Positions 30,266 through 43,045 of a stretch of DNA of 64,000 bases are shown piece after piece; the stretch's first letter is position 1, and each line of letters begins with the position of its first letter. A model generated the notes under the pieces. It was not told the DNA's origin, ran no database searches, and saw only the letters and a program-made list of their open reading frames with translations. The position numbers were made by a program, and so were the translations under genes. The stretch is from Ehretia macrophylla (Eukaryota; Streptophyta; Magnoliopsida; Boraginales; Ehretiaceae), in assembly GCA_037974665.1 (NCBI GenBank), contig CM075773.1, positions 32,126,853 to 32,190,852 on the forward strand, in the 5' to 3' direction.

Positions 30266-33036
30266 TCATATTTTCTGTGGATCATTAGAACCTGCAGCAT
30301 CAGATCCAAACTTGCATTCGTGCAATGCTGCCAACCAGGAATCAACCTAAAAGGAAGAGGGGGCGAAAAGCAGCAATTATTCATGCGTCGAATGAGCCCA
30401 AATTAAATAGCTTTGTGAGGTGCAGATGATAGTTTAGCATTTTTCAGACGACAAGACTATGGTGTAAAGAAACATGCAAAAATCACATAATTGCTTTCTC
30501 TATATGCTAAATAACCAACCATAACATTTCTGAATTCCTGATGTGGAGTAACAAGAAGCACTATACGAGTATGCAGTATAGGAATCCAACAATAACAAGT
30601 ACCTGTACTTTAGATACACTGGAGCACTCATAACGCAGGCCATGACGAGTTAAGATGTAGAAGCAATGTCGAGTTTCCTCATCTGCCCTTGTCAAACTTG
30701 GAAGAGGACCAACCTCAATAATGTCAGATAGTAATGTTGAGTCTTGCGGGCTCAATTCTGCAAAACATTGGTTTAGGTCAGTAATGAGTTCTCAAATCAT
30801 TCCAAAGCAATAAGAAACAAGTAGAATTTCATTCAATAATTTGATAAACTTAATATGATCATGTCCAATTGCAGTGAAAGTGAACAGGAGTTGCTACATA
30901 GACCAAAAGTACCAAAACCCTTGAAAATCTGTTAATTCTGATAAGTAACAAGAGTACAGTTATGTGTATAACTCAAATCAAAGAATAATACAAGTAGGCA
31001 GATTTGAAAGTGAACTGTTTTGCTCAAAGTCCTAAATCCATATATGTTTCAGAATTTTGTAAGAAAGCACAATGTTCTTTCTCAAGTTATAATATTTGCA
31101 AGAGCATTAAACCACAGTCGTAGATATATGCCACTGACAGGGAAGCTGACTTGAGAATGCTGTCTTTCACTAATTTATAAGGACCCATCTTTTGGTGATG
31201 AATACAATGCATGCGGACTGAATAGTACGTACCAATTGTGCAAGTTTTGAATGATCCGTAAATTCTGTTGATGATAATTGATAAGCAAATTGGTTTCGAT
31301 AGATATAGAGATGCTTCACCAATAAAATAGATACTGTATGTTCCTCATCTGCTTTAATGAAGGACTTCTTACAACAGAAGATTATAATTCTACTGGCAGA
31401 TTATGTCAACTCTGGAGATGCTGAAGATTCATAAAAAAAATGCAGAGATTTAGTGATCATGCACAGTTGGGAGGAAACATTAGACAACATCAACACACGT
31501 GAAAAGGAAAATCATTACCAGTGGACATTGCATACACAAAGATACATGAGCCCTGAAGAACGAGAAAACGACGAACCCAATCATCTACTTCAGTATCATC
31601 AAGAGGAGGAGGTTCTCCAGGTAATGCTGCCCATCTCTACACATGGAAGACAAGCGACAATGATTTCTCGGATCATTCACTCAAACTACACATTATTCTA
31701 GGACAAACTAAAAACATGGGAAGTAAATGTAGAAATTACTGTTCTCATGAACAAGTAGCCTGAAAGATGAGCAGATCTCAGTATTTCATCAAGATGTTCT
31801 AGCCTGCATGGTACAGACAGATCCCAGCTTTAGAACTAAGAATTGAAGTTGATTAGGGGAAAAAGGAATATCCCACAAGGAATGGTGTTCTTGAATAAAC
31901 AAACAGAGAGATCCATGTACACCGACACAAGTAAGAGAGTCCTGTATTACATGCACTGGATTTTGGGGGAAGTAAGCTTCCTTGTTTGTCACAGATAATT
32001 ATCAACACGGGCAAGTGAGTTCATTCAGAACCCTTTGTTGTCTATTGAAATTTAGCTTGCAAAGGGAAACGCTTAATTGAGGTACACACTGTATACTTCT
32101 TTTGTAGCTTATCTGCAATTAGCTACAGCTACTACGAATCCAGAAACTACATCTATCTTCAGAAAACTCACATTGTTTTAGAATCAGTGACTAAGTAAGA
32201 GGACAAGTTTGTTGTGGATATATTCAAATCTTCACAAGTTTAACAAACTGAACAAGAATAATGATCCTGAGGATCCAGAGAAATAACAAAGTCTTGAAAG
32301 ATGTACCACTTGATATGATCAGTTTGCCCCCCATCCATCCCTTCTTTGCTAACACGCAGTGTGAATACAAAACAATTACAGCATGGTAGACAAGCATGAT
32401 CTTATCTTTGTATGGGGAAAGGGAGAGAAGTCGAGGTACTGCAATGCGTAAGATATGTCCACGAAAAAGATAAAAGATGGCGTATAACAATTCCAGAAAA
32501 GAGTACCAAAAACATCCTTACTGAGCTTTTAAATGAGCTTCTCTTTCTTCTAGGTCAGTTATCTCTGATCGAAGCGATGCAACTTCAGTAGCAGATAAAA
32601 CAACCTGCAGATTGAAATGGCTTGGCTACTAAAACAACTAATATTGTGATAGTAACTACTTCATCTGAGAATATCCAAAGGGGAGAACCGTAATGTGTAC
32701 CTTTTCCTGATTTCCGTCGCCTGATCCCCAAGGTAGTCCCCGTAGACTAAACAACTTCAACATGGATGCAGCACTTCTTAACTTCCTTCGAGCATGCAAA
32801 CAACTATGAGACCTATGCTAATAGAGAAAAGGAAAATGGAGCTAAGATCAAATCTAGAACATTCTTCTTCTTTATATTTTACATATCTTAGATATACCTC
32901 AAATTCCTATTGGCCCTTGGATCCCAGATGGAGGAATTTTGGCTTTGAGGAGAATCTACAACAGAAGTCAAAACTTGAAACTGATCGGGGAAAACCTTGT
33001 TCCTCAAGCGACCATACACTTTCGCGCTTGAAGATT
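30266..33036 (-). CDS. Coiled-coil and PH-domain protein, 7 exons found, 5' end missing
   Basis: Likely a phosphoinositide- or protein-binding adaptor; specific function unknown. Exons on the minus strand: 33036-32898, 32803-32701, 32604-32522, 31803-31740, 31636-31519, 30757-30603 and 30346-30266, all GT/AG with matching phases, giving 246 residues to the stop. Seen in order: a Gln/Ser-rich N part, a basic HARRKLRSAASMLKLF segment, a charged heptad-like stretch (VASLRSEITDLEEREAHLKAQLE), then a PH-like fold: SGYLFMRT (first strand), WVRRFLVLQGSCIFVY, RHCFYILTRHGLRYEC, and the C-terminal helix VDSWLAALHECK. PH domains typically end with such a helix containing an invariant Trp, present here. 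The first coding exon (ending with one base of a split codon) was not found between 33037 and about 34200. From memory it resembles Arabidopsis At4g23895. Confidence 0.85.
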
Positions 33037-35697
33037 CTAAAATTTAGAGAAATATGTTCAATGTTATAATACCAATACATCCAAGCTAAAGGAGCAAAGA
33101 GGTTTTAACCTTAGGGCAAAGAAATTGAATGCTTGGTTGTCAATGATTATCATCAGCACATCAGTGTAATCTAATTTCTTCATCCCCTTTCCATTATCAA
33201 AACCGAGGTGCAAGAATTTGAATTTGCTAATTAACTTCAGAATTGCATAGGAAAGCTTCACCCTTTATTCCTATGGTTTAGTAGATCACTAAAATATTTA
33301 GCTTCACACCTTAGTCTTATGCTTTCCTAGTAGAACGCAAATACAATCAATCAACATTCAGCCAAACAAGTTCAATAGCATTCAAATGACTCAGAACATT
33401 TAAATTACATCATAGTAGTGTTATTTCTCTTCTCATTATAAAGACAGAATCGTTAAATGCTTAAGGAAAAGAATTAAACTACACAGAAAAGCTTTCTCCT
33501 GTGTATTTAATTCAGCTACATAAACCCTGTTTTTCTCGATCTTGGGCTAACTCCTGTTTCAAAAACAGTTTACTATCTTTTCCTACTAATTACATTTTCC
33601 AACATCAATTTTAGTCTTCCTCTTCCTATAAGGATACAAAAACAAAAACCTCACGAGCGAAGAGGCCTTATCGAAGACCTTTATCAGTGACTTAGTTAAG
33701 AGAAGTATCTGTACATCATTTCAAACTAACAAAAATGAACAGAAGTTTGAGCAGTATTAACATCCATCAATCGCATTCATAATTCCTCATGAAAAAATAA
33801 AATTGAAACAAGATAAAATCGTACATCTTGCTTGGGCCTATTGGCTGATTCTATTGCAAACTAGTTACAAGCTTACCATCTACTAAATAAATTACTCTAA
33901 TCAAAGTATAATCACTATAATCATAGAGCTTCTCAATAACATTAAAAGCAAACTTAAAACTAATCTATTTAGCACAGTAACAGATTTTTCAGCTACATTT
34001 ACTTGTACAATCTCATGATTCATTATTAAATACTCGGATAATATCTACAGACACAATCTAACACAAGAAAAATTATTAGTATTTAACTACTCATGTATAT
34101 TCGAACTTATTAGAAATACAGATTGGATAAGTCAGATTCTACAGAGTAAATTAAATGGAAAATAAATAAATTAGAAAAAAAAGGAGAATAAGAAAAAGGC
34201 TGTCTGGTACATGTACGATGATGATGATGATGATGATTGATGAATGTGCAGAGCTGAGAAAACTAAGGAAAGTACGAAAGCTTTTTTTTTTTTGGGTTTT
34301 TTGTGTTCACAGAAAGTAAGTTTTGACACGAAGGTACGGTGCCATGACGTGACTTTGTCGGAATCTTTATTAGATTTTGTGTTTGGAAGTGGTTTCGAAT
34401 TGACCATTTTGCTCCTAAACTTTTATTTTATTTTATTTTATTGGCAGGATTTTATTAGTAAAAGAAAAAAAGATAATTTCTAAGGGACATCCCACATATA
34501 TGTGAGAGATATATTTCACAAATTGATATCAGTTTGGATTAATAGAAAAGTTAATTCTCAATTTTCCTTGTCTAAACCACTTGGATACATTTGTTGGAAA
34601 AGCTTACTTTTATTTTTTAATCAAGAGATGAAAAAGTTTAAGACAATAATAACGATTTCTCTCTCTATATATATATTAAAAAAATGAAGAGTAAAAATGT
34701 AACTCCTTTATTTATAAGAATTTTATTTAATTTCACTTTAACAATACTCTTTATTTTATACATTCCCTGTTGCAGTTTCATTTTAATATTACTCTCATTT
34801 TTTTAAAAGTAATATTACTCTCTATGTTAGCTTACATGTAATTTTAATAGTTTTTTATTTTTTAAAAACTTTTAATTGTGAACAATTATGATTATTTTTG
34901 TCTGGAGCTTTCCCGATAGCTATATCATTTTTGAATATGCATTTTAGTTTGTCCAATACATTGCCATGCAATCGTCTTTCATTTGAAACTTGGAGGGAAT
35001 GATCAGAAATTGAGATCAAAGTAAATACTTTGAAACCAAAGAAGAGACTTTTCTCGAGTGTTGTACAACGATTATATGGCATAGAGATTACATCCCCTAA
35101 ACAAAGAAACCAAAACTCCTTGATTATATACAATAGATGAACTTGGCATTAAGCAAAAATCCAACAACAATGTGTTGAAATATAACGTTGGCAAAAAACC
35201 TATCCATGCAATTATAATAAAATGATATAGACAATTAGTCTTATTTTTCGCAAGCTAGGGATTTTCAACCGATGTCACGTAAGAAGGGAAAAACCAAACC
35301 AGTGGGAAAAATATATATACCCTGTATATCATTTAGACTTTTAAGACCACTAATTCCCAATATACTGCAAAACCATACACTCTTTATCTTACCCCATGCA
35401 TAAAACTTTTACTTCCAGAAATGCAAAATCTTTGGCTTTAAAACTACAAAAGGTAATAGAAAGTACAACTTTCAGCACAAACTACCTGAATGCTCCAATA
35501 AACCTCAAGGTAGAAGCGAAAGGCCTTACATCCCTGTTCCAAGAAACAAGGACCACATTTCCCATCTTTCACAATACAGTTGAAATACTCGAAACATTTA
35601 TCAATTGAATAAAACTAGCACCAAGCAAGCACATAGATTGAATGAAAGAAATTCATGAGCAGCATTTCAAAAACTCATTGAATATAAATAAATTGTC
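33037..35697. other. Upstream flank of PH gene and intergenic DNA
   Basis: Should contain the missing first exon and promoter of the PH-domain gene. A (GAT)n run (about 34216-34237) lies near the likely promoter. The rest is AT-rich with no exon recognised. Confidence 0.4.
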
Positions 35698-38600
35698 TCA
35701 ATGTGTACTTTCAGGACAATGATGTATCCGACTTAAATTTACTGACCCAGACTCAATTGACTCTCGTACCATTATTGCCTCACATGCTTCAGATGGAACA
35801 TCAGTGAAACGCAAAGGACCACATTTATTGTCAACCAAATTTTTTTCCTCACCATTACTGGCATAATTGCCTATGGAAACAGTGGTGGACTTGATAAAGT
35901 CTTCGATCTTAGAAGGTGAATGGTAGATAGGTTCTCCAACATTTTCCACAGACACAGAGTTCTCCTTGATAATGAGGTCTGTTGCCTCCGGATCTGAAGC
36001 CACTTGCACCTCCATGCTTGCGCTCTTCACAATGAAAACCAACTCTTCTGCTTTTTCCCCCACATCGACAGCAGCTACTTTCTGATTGGCAGTGGCAGAA
36101 ACTCCACTTTGAATACTAGCTGGCAGCAGCTCTGCTTCCTCACTAAAATCTGGAAGCTTATTTTCCGGCTGCCCATCATGAGCTGCAGCCAGCTCGTCAG
36201 AATCCACACCAAGTCTCTCCTTATTAGAATTTGGAATAGACTCATTCTCCATATTAGGTGATGTGAGACTTCCCCTTTTAATGGACTTTGATTCTTCTTT
36301 ATGCTTCTTGTGAAGGTTCATGGCTCTCTGGGAATTCATGAAAATGGGAATATAAGCAAGAATTAGTAACAATGGTTAGTTAAAAACTTCCCTCCTAAAG
36401 TAAAGAACAGAGGCACCTCCTCAGTTAAACACTTTTACTTAAGCAAGAAGCACGATAATTCATAAGAAACTAAAAGATAAAAGATTGGGGTGTTAGGCTT
36501 TTTTTCATTTCCAGCCTCAACCTCACTCCCGTAATCCCAGGACCAAGGAGAGGGGCTAGATCTTCTCTTCTTTTGCAGAGTGTTTCTCCTTTTTCAATTT
36601 TTCTCGGGGATATCTTTTCCATTTTTTGGGGGTGGGGGGAGGTGTGACGGGTTGCTTAAGAGAGGAGATAACAAATGAAAGAACATTGATAACAGCGATG
36701 GTGTATATGTAATTCAAATAATGCATTTACCTGGAAAACAGAATCATTTGCCGCAGCAAAAAATAGGGTGCTTGAAATTTTACCCTGAGTTCCCACTATA
36801 GATTCTGCAGCCTCCTGTCATTTGAAATGGAAAAAAATTATCAATCAAGGAATGGTTGAACAACTAACACAATGATGATATGTGATACATAATTGTGCTT
36901 TCCCTTTTACCTTCATATACAAAATCTTGGAATCATCAAAATCATAAATTACATCATGGTCGTCCACATCCAGTAAGCCTATACATTGGACATACAATTC
37001 CGGTTCAGTAAGATCTGCGGAAATGTCAAGCTTGGAGAGGTAAACATGGCAAAGACGAGCATCATCCTTCTTTGATTTTTCATCAGTTATAGGAGTCTCC
37101 TCAGGACTGATTTTGGGAGTTGTTTTCCTTTCAGGAGCATTACTTGGCTGACTGGTTTCATTACTTTCAGCATGAAGATCAGTTTGGCTTTGCTCATGCT
37201 GAGCTTGTTGACCTGACTGGCCACCCAAAGATTCATCTACGCCGCCACGGCTCAAATAATTATCTTTCTCAGTGGCAGATGGCAACTCTGCACTTGCACC
37301 ACTATTTGACCCTTTCCACATATCTCCACTTGTCTCCCAGCTTCGGCTACTTGGCAGAGTCCTACCATGTTCCCATTCTGGACTTCCAAAAATGTGAGAT
37401 TCTTCACCAAATACAGCCTTGTTTGCATCCCATTCATGTAATGGAGGAGGGCATGAATCATCCGCTGGATTCCGCCATCCCATTGATCGACCATGGCCAG
37501 AAAATCTATCAGCATCTGGAACATGAAAAGGTACTCCAGGATGGTTTAACTCCATTGGAGGCCTTATACTGAATATTGGTGGAGCAGGAAACTGTGGCAT
37601 AACTGGATGAAAACCAACAGGTGATGGGCCATGTTGGAAAGGCATGAAACCACTGGCTATGGGTGAAGGCCAATTTAGGACACCTCTCCAAGCATTTCCT
37701 TGAACTCTTCCCATATTAGGATCACCACTCCTCCTATGATGGCTGTTTGACTTGCCCCTACCATCATCTTCAGCATTGCCAAAAGATAAAGGGCTGTCAA
37801 CTCCCAACCTCATCATGGTAGGAGGAGGTAAGAAAGACTTGGAACTACTAGAGTCTCCATCTGCTTGGGAAAATTCATCTCCTGGAAGAGTCACCATGGC
37901 CACCCCACGACTTCCTCGGCCATCTCTACTGGAGTAATCTTTAACGTCCCTGGAACCACCACTCTTTTGCCCTGATTCTTCAACATTAAGACTCCGCCTA
38001 ACATCAGATCTACCGAAGTGTCTGTGCTCAGTACTTGTTGAGGATGGAGATTTATCCATCAGCTGCATAGGTGAAGCACAAGAATCAGATTTTAGACGCC
38101 TTTCCGCTGTCAACTCACTGAAATGGTTGTCATCCTTCTGAACAAGTTTCTTTTCACTCACCCCACCAGCACCAGTGTAATCTCTACCAGAGGTCACAGC
38201 ATGATGAGCTCTATCTTCATAGGCATAGTCCCTATAATTTGATTCATCTAGCTTTGAAATTCTGGAAAGAAAAAAAGAAAAGAACGTAAAAGAATTGCTT
38301 AAGTCAGCTGCAAAGCAACAAACTAACCACTAACATATCATGAATCATCCATTTACGTGTTGATCCAATTTTAAATTCATCTAATACATGTAAAACATGC
38401 AGCAGTCTATCCGGAATTGAGTGGAAGGATATTTACAGGCTCTAGATGTTTGTGCAGAATAGCATTTTCAACATGCAAAGCCAATATTAAAAATAACACA
38501 CCAGTGAACATAGGACCAGAAAAACTGCTTCAAACACTTCCTACAAAATTTACCATACTGAAAGAATTACCATCTCCTTCGGTAACCCACTTTTACATGG

Positions 38601-41600
38601 TAAACACAGACAATATAAATTATCTGATTTTTTGTCAGTCTACCATAACTAGCAGGTCAAGGTACAATTACAAGTGTTTTTCCCCCATTTGAATAATAGG
38701 TTATTCAATCCCCTCCAATTCTAGCTGCTAGCTGCAGGCTCACAGCAAAGATGACCATCCTATACCATACAAAAAGAGCTCGCAACACCACACCAATCTA
38801 TAGATAACATTTAATAAAACTCCATTTCATGCCACACAGACAAGGAAAATGGACAAGAGCAAAGGACAAAGATGATAGCTATTAATCATTCATCCATGGA
38901 GCAACAAAACTGCCACAGCCCAGAATTGAGGTGAAGACATGTTTCCATGAGGGGACAAAACTGGCAAAAGCAAGAGAATGTTAATTGTTCAGTCTAAACA
39001 CATACTAAAAACAAACTGAGTAGCAATTAACTTTACGAAAGAGAGTACTTGGGTTCTCCCAATAACTTTAAAGTAATAGGTTTGCTACAGTAGTCCAATG
39101 TCAAGCTAATATTATAAAAGGTTATGAAGATCCTGACGTCACGATACTGGTACCACAATCATCATCTGCTGAGGAGTTTAAGTTGAATAACGTTTTCATT
39201 GATGGTTGTGGATGCATCTTTATGGGAGTTTTTCAACCAAACTTAGCAAGATCTGATGTCCCATGAATTTGTGTTGCTATGACTCAGTTGCCAAAATCCA
39301 TTATTGGTTCTATTCAAATCAAATCTCAGCATACTTTATACCGTCAGATCAAACTGTATCTGGAACACTAAATTAACGACTAATATATCTATGAACAACA
39401 TAAAAATATGTTCAAACTAACCTGTAATGATCTCTTGTACTCAAACTTGGAGAACTTCGCCATCTAATGTGGGCAGCAGTAAGTTCGATCTCGGTCCTTG
39501 ATGTGCACCTACCTTGGTCAGTGACTAAGTCTACTCTACCAGTACTTGGAGATCTCTTTTCCACCTCTGACAACTGATCTTTAGTACTTCTGGATCTCAG
39601 ATCACTCTGATCCTCTTTATCAGAGGTCTTCCTCCTTCCCTGATCATCTTTATACCTAGTCATTCGGTCATCATAACCAGCTGTCTCATCAAACATGCTT
39701 GACTTTCGGGAATGAAGATCTGCTGCATGGGTCTCATCCTTCAAGTGCTTAGTATCAGATTTATCACCAGAGCGATTTCTTGAAGCATGGTCCTCCCTAT
39801 ATCTTGACTCCCTAATTCTCTTCTCTCTATCAAGTTCATCAACCTGTCTGCCATCCTGATGTCTACTCTCTCTTTCATAATCATCTCGATGCTTGTCTTC
39901 CTTATGCCTGTTATCTCTGTCATTATCTTCTCTATACTTCTCATCCTTGAGTCTACCATCTCTATCTGCTTCCTCGTGATACCTTGCATCACTATATCTA
40001 GTATCTTTATCACCATCTTCCCTGTATTTCTCATCCCTGCGTCTGTTTTCTCTCTCGCCATCCTCTCGATATTTATCATCTCGGTGTCGACCATCTCTTT
40101 CTCCATCTTGATATTTATCATTTCTGTGTCTCTTATCTCTGTCACCATCTTCACGATACTTATCCTCCCTCCTCCTGCTGTCTCTATCACCATCATCACG
40201 GTATTTATCATCCCTCCTTCTACTGTCTCTATCACCATCATCCCAGTACTTGTCATCCTGGTGCCTATTGTATCTGTCAGTGTCTTCTCGATATTTGTTG
40301 TCCCTGTGCCCATCATCTTTGCCACCCTCTTCCTGATATTTATCACCATAGTTTCCTTCCTTGCGCTTTTGATCTATGTATCTTCCTTCCTTAGCATGGG
40401 CACCCCTTGAAGACAATCGTCTTTCATCACTATCTCTAAAATCATCTTGATATTTGTCTCCATTACTGCTGCCTTCTCTTCTCTTTCGTACTCTCTTCTC
40501 AGATACCTTCTCCAACTCAGGATTTTGTGATTCATCCTGCAAAATAGACCATTCTGCAACCAAAAGAAAATGAAAATTCAATAACATAAGCTACCCAGTG
40601 ATTTCTGGTTAAAGTTTTAAGTCATAAAATAAGCAGCAAAATAAAATTCAGATATACAGGACACAACCTAAACAACTGCCAGAAACAATCAAACTATAAC
40701 ACTCAAGATCTAGCACAGTACAAATCTTATAATTGCTGATGTCCAATATTAATCCGAAACTTGGAATAGAATCCAAAGCCTAACAGCCCCAAAAATAATG
40801 TATGCAAGATACCTCAAAATCCTGTAAGATAAACTAAAAATCCTGTAAAATAATAACTGTAAGATAAACTATATCACAATTACCGTAATCATTATATCCT
40901 CTTAAAATATGAAAGATAAAGAAAGACATAGGTGTATGTAGGAAGACATTGTACTAAACTACAATGAAATTGCTAATATAGCAACTACCACCCGTTAAGA
41001 CCGCCTTAATTGCCCAAATATAGAAGTCCTTTTTTCTTAAATCTCAACAAGAAAATCATAGGTGCAATAAAAGTTTAGCCTGCAGAAGAAAGCTTCCATA
41101 CTCAACGATTTTTTTATATTTGACATATTGCTATTGCCATTCAATTTCTATAAAAGACACTCCCTTAAGTTCATAAAAAGGGTTAACGATATAGAGTCAG
41201 AATTCCGATATAAAAGCTTCATGTAGCAGATGAGAGTCAACCAAGCAGACAGCAAAGAAGTTCAAACCAAGGAGCAGAGTATGTCACTTAATCCCATAAC
41301 TTTATGCAGCATCTCTTACAGTAAAGAGTTTTGACATCAGCTGCCTGTACACAGTTAATTGCAGCCACGCAACCCCCCACCCCCACCCCCACCCCCACCC
41401 CCACCCAAAAAAAAAAGAAAAAGAAAAGCACTAATTCTGTCTTTAGCAAGCATATTTCTAGAATAAAACTCACAACCCATGCGAATAACACATCCTGTCG
41501 ACAGTGAAAATGAAATGTCAACTTTGCAACACTATCTGTCAAAAAACTGTTTGATCAAATTGCACATTGAATATCCACCACTATGTCTCTGGTCAATCTT

Positions 41601-42724
41601 TTTTCCAGTAAAAAAGCCTAAGACCATGTGAAAACATTAAAAAAATCCAATTGTCAATACATTCCCAATGCACAACTTGAATTCAAAAGACACTATAAGA
41701 ACTAACCATATTATGAAACCTAACAATCATAATGAGACAACTACTTCATTCCCTTCACTGCCCTAGGACAAACTCAACATCCTAAATTTAAACAGTCATC
41801 TTATTGATGTTCTAAGAGGTTCTTCCTAGAAATGCTGATAGATCATTACCAAAATTATCACTGTTTTCCATCTGTCAAGTTTTTTTTGGCATTGAATTGA
41901 AAGCTAAGTAAATGATCTAACTCTCTATCTACAAATGCATAAAACCAAAAGAATAAACATAAAGGTACATCTTTTACACAACAAAAACGAAAATATTAAT
42001 CATCTATACCACAATGATAAGTTACCTTACCAGTATTATTTCTGCTTCTTTTACCCTTTCTATCTTCAGCAACACCCTCAGATTGCGTGGTTTGCTTCTT
42101 TGTCACATCCCCATCCACTGCATAAGCCTCAGAATCACGTTTACTAGCCAGGCCCTTCTTTTCCCTTTCCGACCCACGCTCCTTTTCTCTTGATTCCTTC
42201 TCAGACTTCCTCTTTGACTCACTCCTACTCCCACTTTTACTCTCCTCTTTCTCCACCATCACCACATTCTCCTCCTTCCTTTCCCCTCCACTCTCATGCC
42301 TTCTACTACTCCTACTCTTCGACTCACCCGAGCCCTTCTCCTTCGATTTCGAACTCTTCTCCACCTCCCCATTTTCCCCTCTCTCATCTCTACCCCCATT
42401 CCATCTATCCCCACCACCACTCGTATCCGCCCTCTCCTTACGCCTCTTAAACGACACATACTCTTCCCCAACATCCCTATTGCCATGACCAGACACATCT
42501 TTCCCTTCCTTACCCCCGTCCTTCCACTGCGACACAAGTTTTCGCTTCTCTCCTCCCCCTGAATCCTTCAAAACCCTAACCAAATTGCTCCCCTCCTTTT
42601 CCCCTCCCCTCTCCCTCCCCTTCATCTTCACATCCTCACCTTCCGAATCCGAATACTCTTTTCCCCCCTTTGAACTATGTTTGCTGCTCTGTTTATGCGA
42701 TTTGTGCCTCGAACTTCTCGTCAT
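35698..42724 (-). CDS. Large Arg/Asp/Ser-rich (RD/RE-repeat) nuclear-type protein, 5 exons
   Basis: Function not known; composition points to the nucleus, perhaps RNA processing. Exons on the minus strand: 42724-42031, 40553-39422, 38261-36911, 36814-36731 and 36327-35698; 3891 nt, 1296 aa, all GT/AG with consistent phases. Seen: N-terminal MTRSSRHKSHKQSSKHSSKG and an acidic SDSEGED; a Lys/Glu/Ser-rich exon 1; about ten 15-residue repeats of the type DKYREDGDRDSRRR in exon 2; a Pro/Gly/Met-rich low-complexity part in exon 3; then a better-structured patch (LCHVYLSKLDISADLTEPELYVQ, about residue 990); and an acidic tail in exon 5. No RRM or zinc finger was seen. From memory, plant proteins labelled LOW protein or CCCH-domain protein (such as At5g53440) look like this, although no CCCH motif is visible here. 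Confidence 0.88.
39850..40330 (-). repeat. 45-bp coding tandem repeats (15-residue RD units)
   Basis: About ten units of 45 bp inside exon 2, each encoding a variant of DKYREDGDRDSRRR. Two adjacent units around 40165-40250 are nearly identical, so the array is still expanding or being homogenised. The opposite strand stays open for about 180 codons of hydrophobic residues, an artefact of the repeat. Confidence 0.9.
41373..41406. repeat. (CCCCCA)n microsatellite
   Basis: About five CCCCCA units in intron 1 of the RD-repeat gene. The complementary strand, which is the transcribed sense, is a G-run array (GGGGGT)n that could form a G-quadruplex in the pre-mRNA. Confidence 0.9.
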
Positions 42725-43045
42725 TGCTTCGAAAACTCACCAAAAAACAAATTAACAAAAAAAACTATTTTTTTCAGAAAACTCAAAACCCTAGCATTTT
42801 CAATTTTTTAGCGCCGCCTAAGAAATGCTAATCGGAAATTAACCGTTCCGGCCGGCTTATTCAGCAACAATTTGGCGGTTCTTTAATTTAAAAAAATAAT
42901 ATTTTTTCAACAAACTCGAAACCCTAGCTCCTTCAATTTTCCAGCTCGACAACAAAAACCTGGTAAATTTCAACACACGCCGCCGGTTAAAAACTAATCG
43001 GAAACTAACAGTTCCGGCCGGTTAATTCACCGGAAAGTTGACGGT
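42725..43045. repeat. Duplicated leader/promoter segment of the RD-repeat gene
   Basis: Two imperfect copies (about 42778-42870 and 42908-43035) share aaccctagc, tcaattttcca, cgccgcc, taatcggaaa and gttccggccgg. Together they span the 5'UTR and proximal promoter of the gene that starts at 42724. Confidence 0.75.

Noticed and set aside
39859-40410. A 183-codon plus-strand hydrophobic, membrane-like frame
   Set aside because: It is the exact antisense of the RD-repeat exon; codons for Asp and Arg read backwards give Ile, Val, Ser and Leu.
42190-42562. Overlapping frames antisense or shifted to exon 1 of the RD-repeat gene
   Set aside because: Low-complexity shadows of a purine-rich coding exon with good splice sites in the true frame.
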